Positions 12,804-12,920 of a DNA stretch of 12,920 nucleotides are shown piece after piece; positions within the stretch are counted from its first letter, which is position 1; each line of letters starts with the position of its first letter. The stretch lies in the NCBI GenBank assembly GCA_016930955.1, contig JAFGFR010000271.1, positions 1 through 12,920 of the forward strand. The letters are read 5' to 3'. Position numbers and translations under genes: made by a program. Origin of the DNA: Victivallales bacterium. Its GTDB lineage: Bacteria; Verrucomicrobiota; Lentisphaeria; Victivallales; JAADHT01. The notes beneath the pieces were generated by a model. It had not been told where the DNA came from. It did not search any database and was given only the letters and a program-made list of their open reading frames with translations.

Positions 12804-12920
12804 TTCTGAAGAGGAAAATGGACCAGATGAATTATCCCAAATAAAGCAGTTGCTGCAGTGTGCCGTGGATCTATTCTTGTTTTGAGTGACACTGTAGTGA
12901 CTACTGCGAACTCAAAATGA

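Larger units (their letters stand above)
12661..12920. other. unassigned AT-richer stretch at the window end
   Basis: No convincing gene is found in these 260 bases. They hold a 7-base palindrome, a run of seven C followed by eight A (12740-12754), and a promoter-like sequence. Base composition is visibly more AT-rich than the genes to the left, which fits an intergenic or insertion-scar region. Confidence 0.5.

Noticed and set aside
12667..12885. Plus-strand frame of 72 codons near the window end
   Set aside because: It is the continuation of the broken IstA frame, runs through the C7A8 tract and the promoter-like sequence, and looks like non-coding translation.
1..12920. CRISPR array, tRNA or rRNA
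   Set aside because: No regularly spaced direct repeats and no cloverleaf or conserved rRNA strings were noticed anywhere in the window.

Overview
All recognisable genes in this window lie on the + strand, in a fairly GC-rich background. There are three parts: two envelope ion-channel (TolQ/ExbB-TolR/ExbD) modules and, between them, a run of metabolic and regulatory genes. The organism is a diderm bacterium, shown by ExbB/ExbD pairs, several cleavable signal peptides and a lipobox. My best guess is the Planctomycetes-Verrucomicrobia-Lentisphaerae group, but this is an impression from gene content and no taxonomic marker is present.

Region 1 (1-3393): the 3' part of a repeat-helix (TPR-like) gene, a second exported TPR-like protein, a TolQ/ExbB-type channel subunit with an N-terminal signal peptide, and two consecutive, different ExbD/TolR subunits. 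Region 2 (3513-8693): a PTS EIIA domain fused to a CBS pair, dihydrolipoamide dehydrogenase (lpdA), a 62-residue membrane-anchored or exported small protein starting at GTG, a Memo-AMMECR1 fusion with a lipoprotein lipobox, and a PdxA-family dehydrogenase. Region 3 (8815-12464): a second TolQ/ExbB, a third ExbD and an 805-residue exported TPR protein. Region 4 (12457-12920): the degraded 3' part of an IS21-type transposase gene (istA), then an AT-richer unassigned stretch with a short palindrome and a promoter-like sequence that probably serves a gene beyond the window.

In both channel modules TolQ/ExbB draws the proton or sodium motive force into motion of the ExbD/TolR helices. The co-encoded periplasmic TPR proteins are the likely partners. 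No TonB, TolA, TolB or Pal is visible, so the load that the motors act on is unknown. Both channel genes are preceded by the same promoter-like string (GCTTGCATTT, a 16-base spacer, then TATCTT or TATATT), which suggests common transcription. The Memo-AMMECR1 fusion belongs to the poorly understood AmmeMemoRadiSam system; its radical-SAM member is not in the window.
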